The notes: a model not told the origin generated them from the letters alone. Positions 1 through 6,509 are shown, numbered from the stretch's first letter. The stretch is 8,978 nt of DNA from Alistipes sp. (GCA_017561105.1 JAFZDR010000009.1:1-8978), one strand, 5' to 3'. Made by a program: numbers and translations.

Positions 1-1175
1 CCACTATCGTCGTAGTCGAAGTGGATGTCGGTCATCGCCACAAGGGCAAACTTCTGCTCTGCACCCCCAGCCAGAGGTGTGAGCGTGAAGTCGTAAGTAT
101 GCTGTTTAGGGTCGTATTTCTGATAGAAACAAGGGATATTTTTCTCGTTCGTATCAATCTTGTACTCTGCTGGAACGGTTATGTAGATGTACCATGCGTC
201 GGATGTGACTCGCATCGAATAGTAACCCGCTGAATTGGTGTGTGTTACCGAGAAGCCGTCGCTTACTGCTACATCGGCTACGGGGTTGCCGTTTGTGTCC
301 TTGATTAAGCCTGAGATATTGCGATATATGATGAGGTGATCCTCTTCGCTCTCGAAATACTCCAATGTTGTTTGTGTGCCACGATTATAGGTTATGCTCT
401 TGAATTCGCGAACAATGCCGGCCTTCAAGTTCTTATCGCTCCACGATGCCGTCATCTTTTCGCCAGATTTCTCTACAAACTCAACTGTGCAGGCACCTGT
501 TTCGCCGGCCGGAAGTGCGATATGGAAAATACTCTCAGTTGAGGTTGAAAGTGCGAAATTCTCAGGGAGATTATATGTTATAATGTTGCTTGCACTGCTG
601 CTTGGTGTGAGCTCTCCGTTTGTACAATTTATAGTGAATTCGCCGGCAAGTCTGGCTGTCGAAGATGTGATTACAACCTTCGATAATATCGTATTTTCAT
701 TGCTTGCCTTTATCGGAAAACGCAAGATGCCGGAGAGGTGGTTGATGGTGACTTTGTTGTTGCTGATTTCGGCATATCCATACATAGGCAAAGTGCCTGA
801 TTCTGTGGTATTTTTCGCATATCTTTGTATGGCTGGAAACTCCACTGTCGAAGCGTTGTTTGAGTATGGATAAATAATGGAATAAGGGTATGATAAAGCG
901 GTGTCGAAATTGAATGTCGCACAGCTCTTGTTGTCGGTGTTTATATTGGCCTCGTGGGAGCAATATCCGTTTATGGCAATGCGGTCGCCGTCACACCAGT
1001 AGACTGGGTAATTTTCGCCAACTTTTTCGCCAAGTTGGGTGCGTGTCCCCTCCAATGTAATGGTGATGCTGGTGATGGAGTTTTTATTTGAGTGAATGTC
1101 GTCTATTGCATATGTTGAGCAAGAAAATGTCAATAATGTTGTTAGTGCCAATAGAACTTTGGTCAGATTTTTCAT
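1..1175 (-). CDS. Exported fimbrillin-like / calcineurin-like metallophosphoesterase (partial, 3' end outside window)
   Basis: Open from ATG at 1175 to the window edge, giving 391 codons without a stop; the C-terminus is missing. Residues 1-19 are a signal peptide ending LLTFSC, so Cys19 is a plausible lipidation site, although Thr at -3 is atypical and signal peptidase I cleavage after TYA (23) is an alternative. Residues about 40-265 resemble Bacteroidota fimbrillin-like modules, with the hallmark TRTQLG followed by YPVYWCDGDRIAING (44-70). Residues about 286-368 match the carboxypeptidase-regulatory/MetallophosN fold: ISGLIKDTNGNPVADVAVSD, then a GYYSM strand. From about 375 the metallophosphoesterase domain starts, with FALVAMTDIHFD carrying first metal ligands Asp383 and His385. 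The remaining catalytic motifs lie beyond the edge. Role: probably a cell-surface or periplasmic phosphodiesterase or phosphatase; the substrate is unknown. The leader is A-rich without a Shine-Dalgarno, and a good promoter lies upstream (1220-1250). Confidence 0.85.
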   Translation of the reverse strand, partial: MKNLTKVLLALTTLLTFSCSTYAIDDIHSNKNSITSITITLEGTRTQLGEKVGENYPVYWCDGDRIAINGYCSHEANINTDNKSCATFNFDTALSYPYSIIYPYSNNASTVEFPAIQRYAKNTTESGTLPMYGYAEISNNKVTINHLSGILRFPIKASNENTILSKVVITSSTARLAGEFTINCTNGELTPSSSASNIITYNLPENFALSTSTESIFHIALPAGETGACTVEFVEKSGEKMTASWSDKNLKAGIVREFKSITYNRGTQTTLEYFESEEDHLIIYRNISGLIKDTNGNPVADVAVSDGFSVTHTNSAGYYSMRVTSDAWYIYITVPAEYKIDTNEKNIPCFYQKYDPKQHTYDFTLTPLAGGAEQKFALVAMTDIHFDYDDS

Positions 1176-1219
1176 TTTTTGGTTTGTTTTTTGTTATCTC
1201 TGTTTTCGTATTTGCTCTG

Positions 1220-1250
1220 CAAATATAGCACTCTTTTATCGAAAATCAAA
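1220..1250 (-). promoter_or_regulatory. Bacteroidota-type promoter for the metallophosphoesterase gene
   Basis: Read on the minus strand, TTTG (1250-1247) is followed after exactly 19 bases by TATATTTG (1227-1220), a full match to the Bacteroidota -33 TTTG / -7 TAnnTTTG consensus. Transcription would start near 1213, giving a leader of about 38 A-rich bases before the ATG at 1175. Confidence 0.75.
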
Positions 1251-1280
1251 CAATGTGAAATCTTCGTTGTATTTTGTCGT

Positions 1281-1294
1281 CTAACAGTTGTTAG
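1281..1294. repeat. Small palindrome CTAACA-GT-TGTTAG
   Basis: Two perfect 6-base arms separated by GT. It overlaps the TTG (-33) element of the tRNA-Arg/ruvB promoter, so it could be a protein-binding site. A short AT-rich palindrome of this size can also arise by chance. Confidence 0.4.
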
Positions 1295-1318
1295 TTATCA
1301 ACTTTTTTTCTATCTTTG
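1288..1318 (+). promoter_or_regulatory. Bacteroidota-type promoter for tRNA-Arg and probably ruvB
   Basis: TTG (1288-1290) and TATCTTTG (1311-1318) are separated by 20 bases, matching the Bacteroidota primary sigma consensus. The expected start near 1325 lies about 6 bases before the mature tRNA 5' end at 1331, a typical geometry for a tRNA promoter. It points away from the minus-strand promoter at 1220-1250. Confidence 0.7.
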
Positions 1319-1330
1319 CGAGGTTGTATT

Positions 1331-1402
1331 GGCTCCGTAGTTCAATGGATAGAATTTGAGATTCCGGTTCTTACGATAGCGGTTCGAATCCGCTCGGAGT
1401 CA
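1331..1402 (+). tRNA. tRNA-Arg (anticodon CCG)
   Basis: A complete cloverleaf folds by eye. The acceptor stem GGCTCCG (1331-1337) pairs with CGGAGTC (1395-1401), with one G-U, and the discriminator is A1402. The D arm GTTC/GAAT encloses loop AATGGATA. The anticodon stem TGAGA/TCTTA encloses loop TTCCGGT, so the anticodon is CCG at 1364-1366, reading the Arg codon CGG. The variable loop has 4 bases. The T arm AGCGG/CCGCT encloses TTCGAAT. The 3' CCA is not encoded, since CAC follows the discriminator, so it must be added by CCA nucleotidyltransferase. No terminator separates it from ruvB, which starts 40 bases downstream, so the tRNA is probably processed from a joint transcript. Confidence 0.95.
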
Positions 1403-1408
1403 CAGAGT

Positions 1409-1441
1409 AAAACTGAAAACGGAGAGGTGAAAACTGAAAAC
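1409..1441 (+). repeat. 12-base perfect direct repeat between tRNA-Arg and ruvB
   Basis: AAAACTGAAAAC occurs at 1409-1420 and again at 1430-1441, with a 9-base spacer GGAGAGGTG. The spacer contains a Shine-Dalgarno-like GGAGAGG (1421-1427), which lies 15 bases from the ruvB ATG, farther than usual. The second copy abuts the start codon and supplies the A-rich context typical of Bacteroidota leaders. Function is unknown. Confidence 0.6.
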
Positions 1442-1442
1442 T

Positions 1443-2447
1443 ATGGATAACAGACGATTTGTAGAGAGCGACAGCGAGTTGGAGAGCAGAATTCGCCCGC
1501 AAGAGTTGGATAACTTCTCGGGTCAGGAGAAGATAGTCGAGAACTTGCGCGTCTTTATTAAGGCTGCGTTGATGCGTGGTGATTCGCTCGATCACACCCT
1601 GCTGCACGGCCCTCCGGGACTTGGAAAGACCACCCTTGCGAATATCATCGCAAACGAGATGGGTGCACAATTGAAGGTAACTTCGGGCCCTGTACTCGAT
1701 AAACCGGGCGATTTGGCAGGACTTTTGACAAATCTTTCAGCGGGAGATATTCTCTTTATCGACGAGATTCATCGCCTCTCCCCTATTGTTGAGGAGTATC
1801 TCTACTCGGCAATGGAGGATTTTAAGATAGATATCGTGCTCGATAAGGGCCCTTCGGCACGCTCTATTCAGATTGAACTTGCGCCATTTACACTCGTCGG
1901 AGCTACTACGCGAAGCGGTCTTTTGACTTCGCCTTTGCGTGCTCGTTTTGGTATTCAGTGCCACCTCGAGTATTACGATTCGCAGGTATTGAGTCGCATC
2001 GTTAAGCGTTCGGCATCTATTTTGGGAGTTTCGATTGACGATGACGCTGCACTCGAGATTGCATTGCGTTCGCGCGGTACTCCGCGTATTGTGAATGCCC
2101 TGTTGCGCCGAGTTCGCGACTTTGCAATGGTAAAGGGCGAGGGATGTATTGATTTGGCTATTACACGAATGGCGTTGGAGGCGTTGAATATTGACTCGCG
2201 CGGTTTGGATATGATGGATAATAAGATTCTCTCGACAATTATCGCTAAGTTTAATGGCGGTCCTGTAGGTTTGAATACTATTGCGACAGCCGTGAGCGAG
2301 GATGCTGGCACTATCGAGGAGGTCTACGAGCCATTCCTTATTAAGGAGGGTTTCTTGAAGCGTACGCCGCGAGGTCGCGAGGTTACCGAGTTGGCATACA
2401 AACACTTGGGATTAACTTTGCCCGAGCGTGAAGGTGAGTTATTTTAG
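1443..2447 (+). CDS. ruvB: Holliday junction branch migration ATPase RuvB
   Basis: This 334-residue protein is full length for RuvB, the hexameric AAA+ motor that drives RuvA-bound Holliday junctions during recombinational repair, working with RuvC resolvase. Visible motifs: an N-terminal RPQxLDNFSGQ segment (18-28); Walker [10 protein letters not shown] (56-64, Lys62); Walker B ILFIDEIH (103-110, Asp107/Glu108); the RuvB-specific hairpin region at about 130-150; sensor 1 GATTR (153-157); the arginine-finger segment SPLRARFG (163-170); sensor 2 GTPRI (212-216, Arg215); and a C-terminal winged-helix DNA-binding domain (about 255-334) with GGPVGL and RTPRGR. The start ATG at 1443 matches the usual short RuvB N-terminus. 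ruvA and ruvC are not nearby. It lies 40 bases after tRNA-Arg on the same strand and is probably read from the tRNA promoter. Confidence 0.97.
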   Translation: MDNRRFVESDSELESRIRPQELDNFSGQEKIVENLRVFIKAALMRGDSLDHTLLHGPPGLGKTTLANIIANEMGAQLKVTSGPVLDKPGDLAGLLTNLSAGDILFIDEIHRLSPIVEEYLYSAMEDFKIDIVLDKGPSARSIQIELAPFTLVGATTRSGLLTSPLRARFGIQCHLEYYDSQVLSRIVKRSASILGVSIDDDAALEIALRSRGTPRIVNALLRRVRDFAMVKGEGCIDLAITRMALEALNIDSRGLDMMDNKILSTIIAKFNGGPVGLNTIATAVSEDAGTIEEVYEPFLIKEGFLKRTPRGREVTELAYKHLGLTLPEREGELF

Positions 2448-2485
2448 CAATAAACATATTAAATTTATCAAAAAACAAAACAACT

Positions 2486-3538
2486 ATGGCAAAGGTTATT
2501 ACAATTATCGGTTCGGGTATGATGGGTTCGGCTTTGGCCTTCCCTGCTGCAGAGAATGGTCATGAGGTTCGTTTGGTAGGTTCGCCACTCGATAATGAAA
2601 TTATCGACGCGTGCATCGCTACAAATCGTCACCCTAAGTTCGATCGCGACTTCCCTGCCGGCGTAAAGTATTACAAGGTTACCGAGTGGAAAGAGGCTGT
2701 TAAGGGTGCTGATTTCGTAATCGGTGGTGTATCGTCGTTCGGTGTGGATTGGTTTGGCGAGGAGATCTTGGCAAACTTGGATCCTGCAATGCCTGTACTC
2801 TCGGTTACCAAGGGTTTGATTAACCTCGAGGACGGTACTCTTATTTCGTATCCTGACTACTGGCGCAAGAACTTGCTCGAGAAGGGCATCGATCGCCATG
2901 TATGCGCCGTAGGTGGTCCTTGTACTTCGTACGAGTTGGTATTCCACGATCAGACTGAGGTTGCTTTCTGCGGTGTTAATACTGCTGAGTTGAAGATGAT
3001 GAAGGAGGCTATGACAACTTCGTACTACCACATCTCTCTCACTAACGATGTTATCGGCTTGGAGAGCGCAGTAGCATTGAAGAACGCATATGCTTTGTCG
3101 GTTGCAATGACTGTAGGTTTGGTTAATCGTCACCATGGCGAGGATGCAGGTTTGCACTACAACTCGCAGGCTGGCGCATTCTATCAGGCTGTACGCGAGA
3201 TGACTCGCTTGATGGCTATTCAGAATGGTTCGCAGGATGCTTTGAACATCGGTATCGGTGACCTCTACGTAACAGTTTACGGTGGACGTACACGTAAGAT
3301 CGGTATTTTGCTCGGCGAGGGTAAGACCTACGAGGAGGCAATGGATATCTTGGCTGGTGTAACTCTCGAGTCGCTGGTTGTAGCTCGTCGCGTAGCGAAG
3401 GCTATCTACCGCAAGGCAGAGCTCGGTCAGTGCTCGATGGAGGATTTCCCAATGTTGTGTCACTCGAACGATGTACTCGAGAATGGCAAGGATGCTGAGT
3501 TGCCTTGGGAGTCGTTCACTTTTGATCACACAAAGTAG
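2486..3538 (+). CDS. NAD(P)-dependent glycerol-3-phosphate dehydrogenase, divergent GpsA-type
   Basis: This 350-residue protein has the GpsA fold and would interconvert dihydroxyacetone phosphate and sn-glycerol-3-phosphate in the cytoplasm. The Rossmann motif GSGMMGSALA (9-18) starts at once after the initiator. TKG (108-110, Lys109) and ALKN (197-200, Lys199) match the family's active-site lysines. GDLYVT (258-263) and GGRTRKIGILLGEG (266-279) correspond to the GDL and NRR-G-LG phosphate/nucleotide segments of GpsA. It departs from standard GpsA in having GGPCTSYE where SGPSFAxE is usual, and a C-terminal tail of about 20 residues (LPWESFTFDHTK end), so the substrate may differ. The 38-base gap after ruvB has no terminator; it is AT-rich, contains a weak -7-like TAAATTTA (2460-2467) without a clear -33 partner, and ends in an A-rich leader without a Shine-Dalgarno. 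The HAD phosphatase follows 6 bases after the stop. Confidence 0.85.
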   Translation: MAKVITIIGSGMMGSALAFPAAENGHEVRLVGSPLDNEIIDACIATNRHPKFDRDFPAGVKYYKVTEWKEAVKGADFVIGGVSSFGVDWFGEEILANLDPAMPVLSVTKGLINLEDGTLISYPDYWRKNLLEKGIDRHVCAVGGPCTSYELVFHDQTEVAFCGVNTAELKMMKEAMTTSYYHISLTNDVIGLESAVALKNAYALSVAMTVGLVNRHHGEDAGLHYNSQAGAFYQAVREMTRLMAIQNGSQDALNIGIGDLYVTVYGGRTRKIGILLGEGKTYEEAMDILAGVTLESLVVARRVAKAIYRKAELGQCSMEDFPMLCHSNDVLENGKDAELPWESFTFDHTK

Positions 3539-3544
3539 TAGGAT

Positions 3545-4210
3545 ATGGCAGAGTTAAAGGGTCTGCTTTTTGATGTAGATGGTACGCTGGTGGATAATCT
3601 GGCGTACCATTTTGCGGCCTTCGATGAGTATGCTAAGCGCGAGGGCTTTACATTGCTCGAGCCTATGTCGTTGAAGATGAATGGTATGCATAGCAACCAG
3701 ATCTTCCCGATGATGGTTGGCGACAAGGTGGTTGCTGAGTATGGTATTGATAGATTGAATCGCGAGAAGGAGGAGGTTTATCGTGAGATGTATCACGATA
3801 AAGTTGAGCCTATCGCCGGACTTGTCGAGTTCTTGCAGGCGGCAAAGGCTGCCGGCGTGAAGTGCGCTTTGGGTTCGTCGGGCTGTCGCGAGAATGTCAA
3901 TATGATTATCAATGGATTGGGTATTGCCGATTTGGTTGATGCCTCTATCAGTGGCAGCGATGTTACCAACGGAAAACCTCACCCCGAGATCTTCACAAAG
4001 GCGCACGAGGCTATGGGTTTGAAGGCCGAGGAGTGTATCGTTGTTGAGGATGCCGTAAATGGTATTTTGGCGGGTGTTGCTGCGGGTTGCAAGTGTCTTG
4101 CAATTACCACAACCGCAACTGCTGAAGAGTTGACTAAAGCGGGTGCCGATTTGTGCATTGAGGACTACTCTACTATTACTATCGATGACTTAAACGCATT
4201 GCTTAATTAA
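3545..4210 (+). CDS. HAD-superfamily phosphatase, beta-phosphoglucomutase-like subfamily
   Basis: This 221-residue protein has all four HAD motifs. Motif I is FDVDGTLVDN with nucleophile Asp10 and acid/base Asp12. A helical cap spans about 17-85, with His22 where beta-phosphoglucomutase has a catalytic His. Motif II is ALGSSG (Ser111), motif III Lys144 in NGKPHPEIF, and motif IV VVEDA (Glu168/Asp169). Such enzymes hydrolyse or transfer phosphate on small sugar or polyol phosphates. The gene starts 6 bases after the dehydrogenase stop, with an SD-like AGGA just before the ATG, so the two are surely co-transcribed. Inference: it could dephosphorylate the dehydrogenase product, like yeast Gpp after Gpd, giving glycerol. 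A beta-phosphoglucomutase or general sugar phosphatase role is an alternative. Transcription ends at the hairpin just downstream. Confidence 0.88.
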   Translation: MAELKGLLFDVDGTLVDNLAYHFAAFDEYAKREGFTLLEPMSLKMNGMHSNQIFPMMVGDKVVAEYGIDRLNREKEEVYREMYHDKVEPIAGLVEFLQAAKAAGVKCALGSSGCRENVNMIINGLGIADLVDASISGSDVTNGKPHPEIFTKAHEAMGLKAEECIVVEDAVNGILAGVAAGCKCLAITTTATAEELTKAGADLCIEDYSTITIDDLNALLN

Positions 4211-4227
4211 GTGCGGCTAAGTATAAT

Positions 4228-4259
4228 AAAATGAGAGGGTTTGTGCCCTCTCATTTTTT
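4228..4259. terminator. Strong hairpin terminator between convergent genes, probably bidirectional
   Basis: ATGAGAGGG (4231-4239) and CCCTCTCAT (4246-4254) form a perfect 9-bp stem around a 6-base loop, extended by flanking A/T pairs. Plus-strand transcripts get a run of U residues (4254-4259). Minus-strand transcripts from the porin gene get UUUUAUUAU after the same stem, so it can serve both sides. It sits 20 bases after the HAD stop and 5 bases from the porin stop. Confidence 0.88.
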
Positions 4260-4264
4260 GTTTG

Positions 4265-5620
4265 TTAGAAGCTGTATTTTGCCAAGAGATTTATACGGTT
4301 GGAGTGAGCCTTTGTGCCATCCATATTCTTGCGATGGCCGTAGAGATACTCGGCTGCAAGGGTAAATCGCGGAGTCAGTTTCCAGAACACATTTCCAAAG
4401 ATGTACTGTCCCTGCTTGTACATATCCTCGCTATATACGCCATTCTTTTTGCGCACTGTAACAGCCGAGTAACCGCCCGAAACAAAGAGATCCGAGAGAA
4501 TATTTACCTGAGCTGCAGCCTGCCAGCCAAACATAGGTGTAGCCTGTACCTTGGTTGGGTCGTTAGGGCGTGGCGTGAAGTCGAGTCCCGAACCCATTAA
4601 GTCGTTGATGTAGCGTGTGATACCCTCACCATATATACCGTTCATAAAGAGCTGCAAATACTTGGTTACATGGATGTTTCCGCTGAACTGTACGCCCCAG
4701 CCGAATAGATCATCTTCGGTAGCAGCACTCTTGTTGTAGAGATACATGTCGCGGAATACGGCCGATGCACGGATATGGCTCTCTCGCTCTTTACCCCAAT
4801 TATACTGCAGGTAGATAGGGAAATCAGGCACGCGCTGAGGGATGGCCTCGAGAGTCTCGCCGTATGTTCCCGATACGCCCGGCATCTCGGCTGCAACACC
4901 CGCCTTGAGGTGGTTGTCGAGGAAGTCGCGCTCGTAGCGAATCATAGTCGCATAGCGGAAGTTGTAGGCGTTAGGACCCTGGAAGTCGATAGTTGTAGGG
5001 GCTGCGTTAAGGTCACAGAAGGTGGTTACATCGCGACCAATGGTCAAACCAAGCATCTGCACATAACCCGAACGAACTCGAGGCATATAGCTGCCTGTAG
5101 CACCGCCACGGAAGTCGAAATCCATAAATACATGTACCTGGCCGAGCTTCTTGGTGTTGGCAATACCTCGGATAAAGAGTCGCGAGGTTGTTGCATCCAT
5201 TCTAATCTCCTGCTTGTCGGCAGGTGTGAGTGTCATTGGCACATTGTACGGCACCATGTCGATGTTGTTTACGGTGCGATCAAACGAGTAGGCTGCACGA
5301 AGTGCAATGTCGCCACCAATGGCAAATGAGAAGGTGTTGCGCTTGTCGGCAAAGATTGCCGAAGGCATTGATACTTGCTGATAGCCACTGCGTGTAGCGC
5401 TTTTGTGATCGTCAATTGCCGCTCTTACTGCGCTGTTTTTCATCGCAAGATCCTGCTGATTACATCCCTGCGGATAGCAAGAGATGGTGTCGGTTTCGCT
5501 CGCCGAAATGATATATACGGTAGGCTCTGCGGTACCGTGATTGTATCGCTGCAAGCGAAGTTGTGCCGAGGCGGTCATTGTCGCAGCCAAGGCTCCGAAG
5601 ATAAGTAAAACTCTTTTCAT
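4265..5620 (-). CDS. DcaP-like outer-membrane porin
   Basis: This 451-residue protein has a clear signal peptide (1-19, cut at ASA|Q) and many alternating hydrophobic/aromatic strands. It ends in INLLAKYSF, with the C-terminal phenylalanine recognised by the BAM machinery. The best family clue is SRLFIRG (146-152), VHVFMDFDF (162-170), then IGRDVTTFCDLNAAPTTIDFQGPN (194-217), which parallels the DcaP porin signature in which a channel-constriction segment precedes an LDFxGPN-like motif. DcaP-type proteins are trimeric outer-membrane channels for small, often acidic solutes. Residues 20-95 are polar, carry Cys48 and Cys53, and precede the barrel, where DcaP proteins have an N-terminal periplasmic segment. 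The gene follows the CDGSH gene by 50 bases on the same strand; AAGGTTTG (minus, 5661-5654) is only a weak -7-like match, so it may be read through from upstream. Substrate unknown. Confidence 0.75.
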   Translation of the reverse strand: MKRVLLIFGALAATMTASAQLRLQRYNHGTAEPTVYIISASETDTISCYPQGCNQQDLAMKNSAVRAAIDDHKSATRSGYQQVSMPSAIFADKRNTFSFAIGGDIALRAAYSFDRTVNNIDMVPYNVPMTLTPADKQEIRMDATTSRLFIRGIANTKKLGQVHVFMDFDFRGGATGSYMPRVRSGYVQMLGLTIGRDVTTFCDLNAAPTTIDFQGPNAYNFRYATMIRYERDFLDNHLKAGVAAEMPGVSGTYGETLEAIPQRVPDFPIYLQYNWGKERESHIRASAVFRDMYLYNKSAATEDDLFGWGVQFSGNIHVTKYLQLFMNGIYGEGITRYINDLMGSGLDFTPRPNDPTKVQATPMFGWQAAAQVNILSDLFVSGGYSAVTVRKKNGVYSEDMYKQGQYIFGNVFWKLTPRFTLAAEYLYGHRKNMDGTKAHSNRINLLAKYSF

Positions 5621-5670
5621 ACTAATTTGTTTTTTTAGTTACGCCTTACGAGGGTGCAAACCTTGTGCCA

Positions 5671-6429
5671 CTACATGAACTCCTCCTCGTGCACAATCTC
5701 TTTTTCGAGCCCGTCGCGCCATCGAGCATAGGCGTGTGAACCGTCGCAGTAGGGTTTGTTTGCAGACTCACCGCAACGGCATAGTACCGCACGATTGCGT
5801 ATCTCATAGGCAACACCGTCTTCGCGGGCGATGCGTATTCCGCCGCGCACCCATAATCCTCCGCTGGCGTGCATGGCATCATCTTCTATGAGTCCTAAAC
5901 TTGGCTCGTAGTGGTGCTCGAATGGCAGATCCGAGCCGTTACCCCACGCCATGAGTCGTCCGCTTGGGCATAACGATGCCTGGCGTATGGCTTGTCGGCG
6001 TGCTGCATCGTCGAAGGATGTTTCGGCCGCAGCCCATACTCCCCCGCCGGCGTCGCAAAAGCGGGCAAAGACGCAGTATTGAGGGTTGTCGGTCAGGGTT
6101 ACGGTGTCGCCCGATGTTATTTCGATATTGTCCAATAGCGCCTCGGGGCGGGCGGTAATCTTATGGTTCCACTTGTGCGAAAGATGCGTTCCGTCGCAAT
6201 AGGGCTTGTTTTTTGATGCTCCGCAACGACAGAGCGATGTCGGCTCCTTCTCGGTCGAGAAGTGTTTGCCCTCTTCGAATTTCCAACTCTCGCCCAACTC
6301 GTTTGCGACGATGTGTTGTGTGGCTAACGGAGGTTGTCCATAGACCAAATAGGGACCTTTGTCGGTTACGACGATTTTGTACTCGGGAGCTGCAGGTGTG
6401 CTTCCGGTTTCGATTTTTTGCTTTGCCAT
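5671..6429 (-). CDS. Tandem CDGSH iron-sulfur domain protein
   Basis: This 252-residue protein has two CDGSH motifs of the mitoNEET type: C67-x-C69...C78-D-G-T-H82 and C217-x-C219...C228-D-G-S-H232. Each should hold a 2Fe-2S cluster with 3 Cys and 1 His. The N-terminal part (17-66) has the usual KGPYLVYGQPPL lead-in. The middle (about 115-160) carries C119-x5-C125 and CPSGRL (Cys154), like the divergent mono-cluster ferredoxin-like (Fer4_19) domains often found with CDGSH domains, so a third cluster is possible. No signal peptide is present, so it is cytoplasmic. Likely role: redox or iron-sulfur handling; no partner is known. The frame stays open upstream to 6645, but ATG at 6429 is chosen because upstream residues show no family similarity and overlap the divergent gene and its promoter. 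The leader is AT-rich without a Shine-Dalgarno. Confidence 0.88.
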   Translation of the reverse strand: MAKQKIETGSTPAAPEYKIVVTDKGPYLVYGQPPLATQHIVANELGESWKFEEGKHFSTEKEPTSLCRCGASKNKPYCDGTHLSHKWNHKITARPEALLDNIEITSGDTVTLTDNPQYCVFARFCDAGGGVWAAAETSFDDAARRQAIRQASLCPSGRLMAWGNGSDLPFEHHYEPSLGLIEDDAMHASGGLWVRGGIRIAREDGVAYEIRNRAVLCRCGESANKPYCDGSHAYARWRDGLEKEIVHEEEFM

Positions 6430-6464
6430 AGTAATAAAAAATGTTGATTCTCGTTGCTTTATAG

Positions 6465-6507
6465 GGCAATAATTATTCCTAAATAGGGAATAATGTTTGT
6501 TATTGCC
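6465..6507. repeat. Long interrupted inverted repeat in the divergent promoter region
   Basis: The left arm GGCAATAATTATTCC (6465-6479) is the exact reverse complement of GGAATAA (6487-6493) joined to TTATTGCC (6500-6507). The right arm is split by 6 extra bases, TGTTTG (6494-6499), and the loop is TAAATAG (6480-6486). The extra bases contain the TTTG (-33) box of the promoter of the FISUMP gene. It may be a double operator or a folded regulatory element. Confidence 0.65.
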
Positions 6508-6509
6508 AA
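6478..6509 (-). promoter_or_regulatory. Weak candidate promoter for the CDGSH gene
   Basis: On the minus strand TTG (6509-6507) is followed after 21 bases by TATTTAGG (6485-6478), which only partly matches TAnnTTTG. It would place the start about 40 bases before the ATG at 6429. It is the best match found in this gap but remains uncertain; it falls inside the inverted repeat. Confidence 0.25.

Noticed and set aside
394..873. Plus-strand open frame of 159 codons with hydrophobic stretches
   Set aside because: It lies wholly antisense to the metallophosphoesterase gene, whose frame is unbroken and has family motifs; it has no promoter or recognisable domain.
1331..1402. Integration site for a mobile element at the tRNA 3' end
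   Set aside because: No integrase gene and no repeat of the tRNA 3' end was found within the window.
1737..2405. Minus-strand open frame of 222 codons opposite ruvB
   Set aside because: Shadow of ruvB, which is full length with all AAA+ motifs.
2448..2485. A separate promoter for the dehydrogenase gene
   Set aside because: Only a weak TAAATTTA is present and no TTTG lies at the right distance, so it was not listed; read-through from ruvB remains possible.
2468..3529. Minus-strand open frame of 353 codons opposite the dehydrogenase
   Set aside because: It mirrors the coding frame of a clear GpsA-type gene; such long antisense frames arise from codon bias, and the translation shows no domain.
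4775..5329. Plus-strand open frame of 184 codons inside the porin gene
   Set aside because: Antisense shadow of a gene with a signal peptide and barrel signature; its translation is rich in Cys, His and Arg with no family features.
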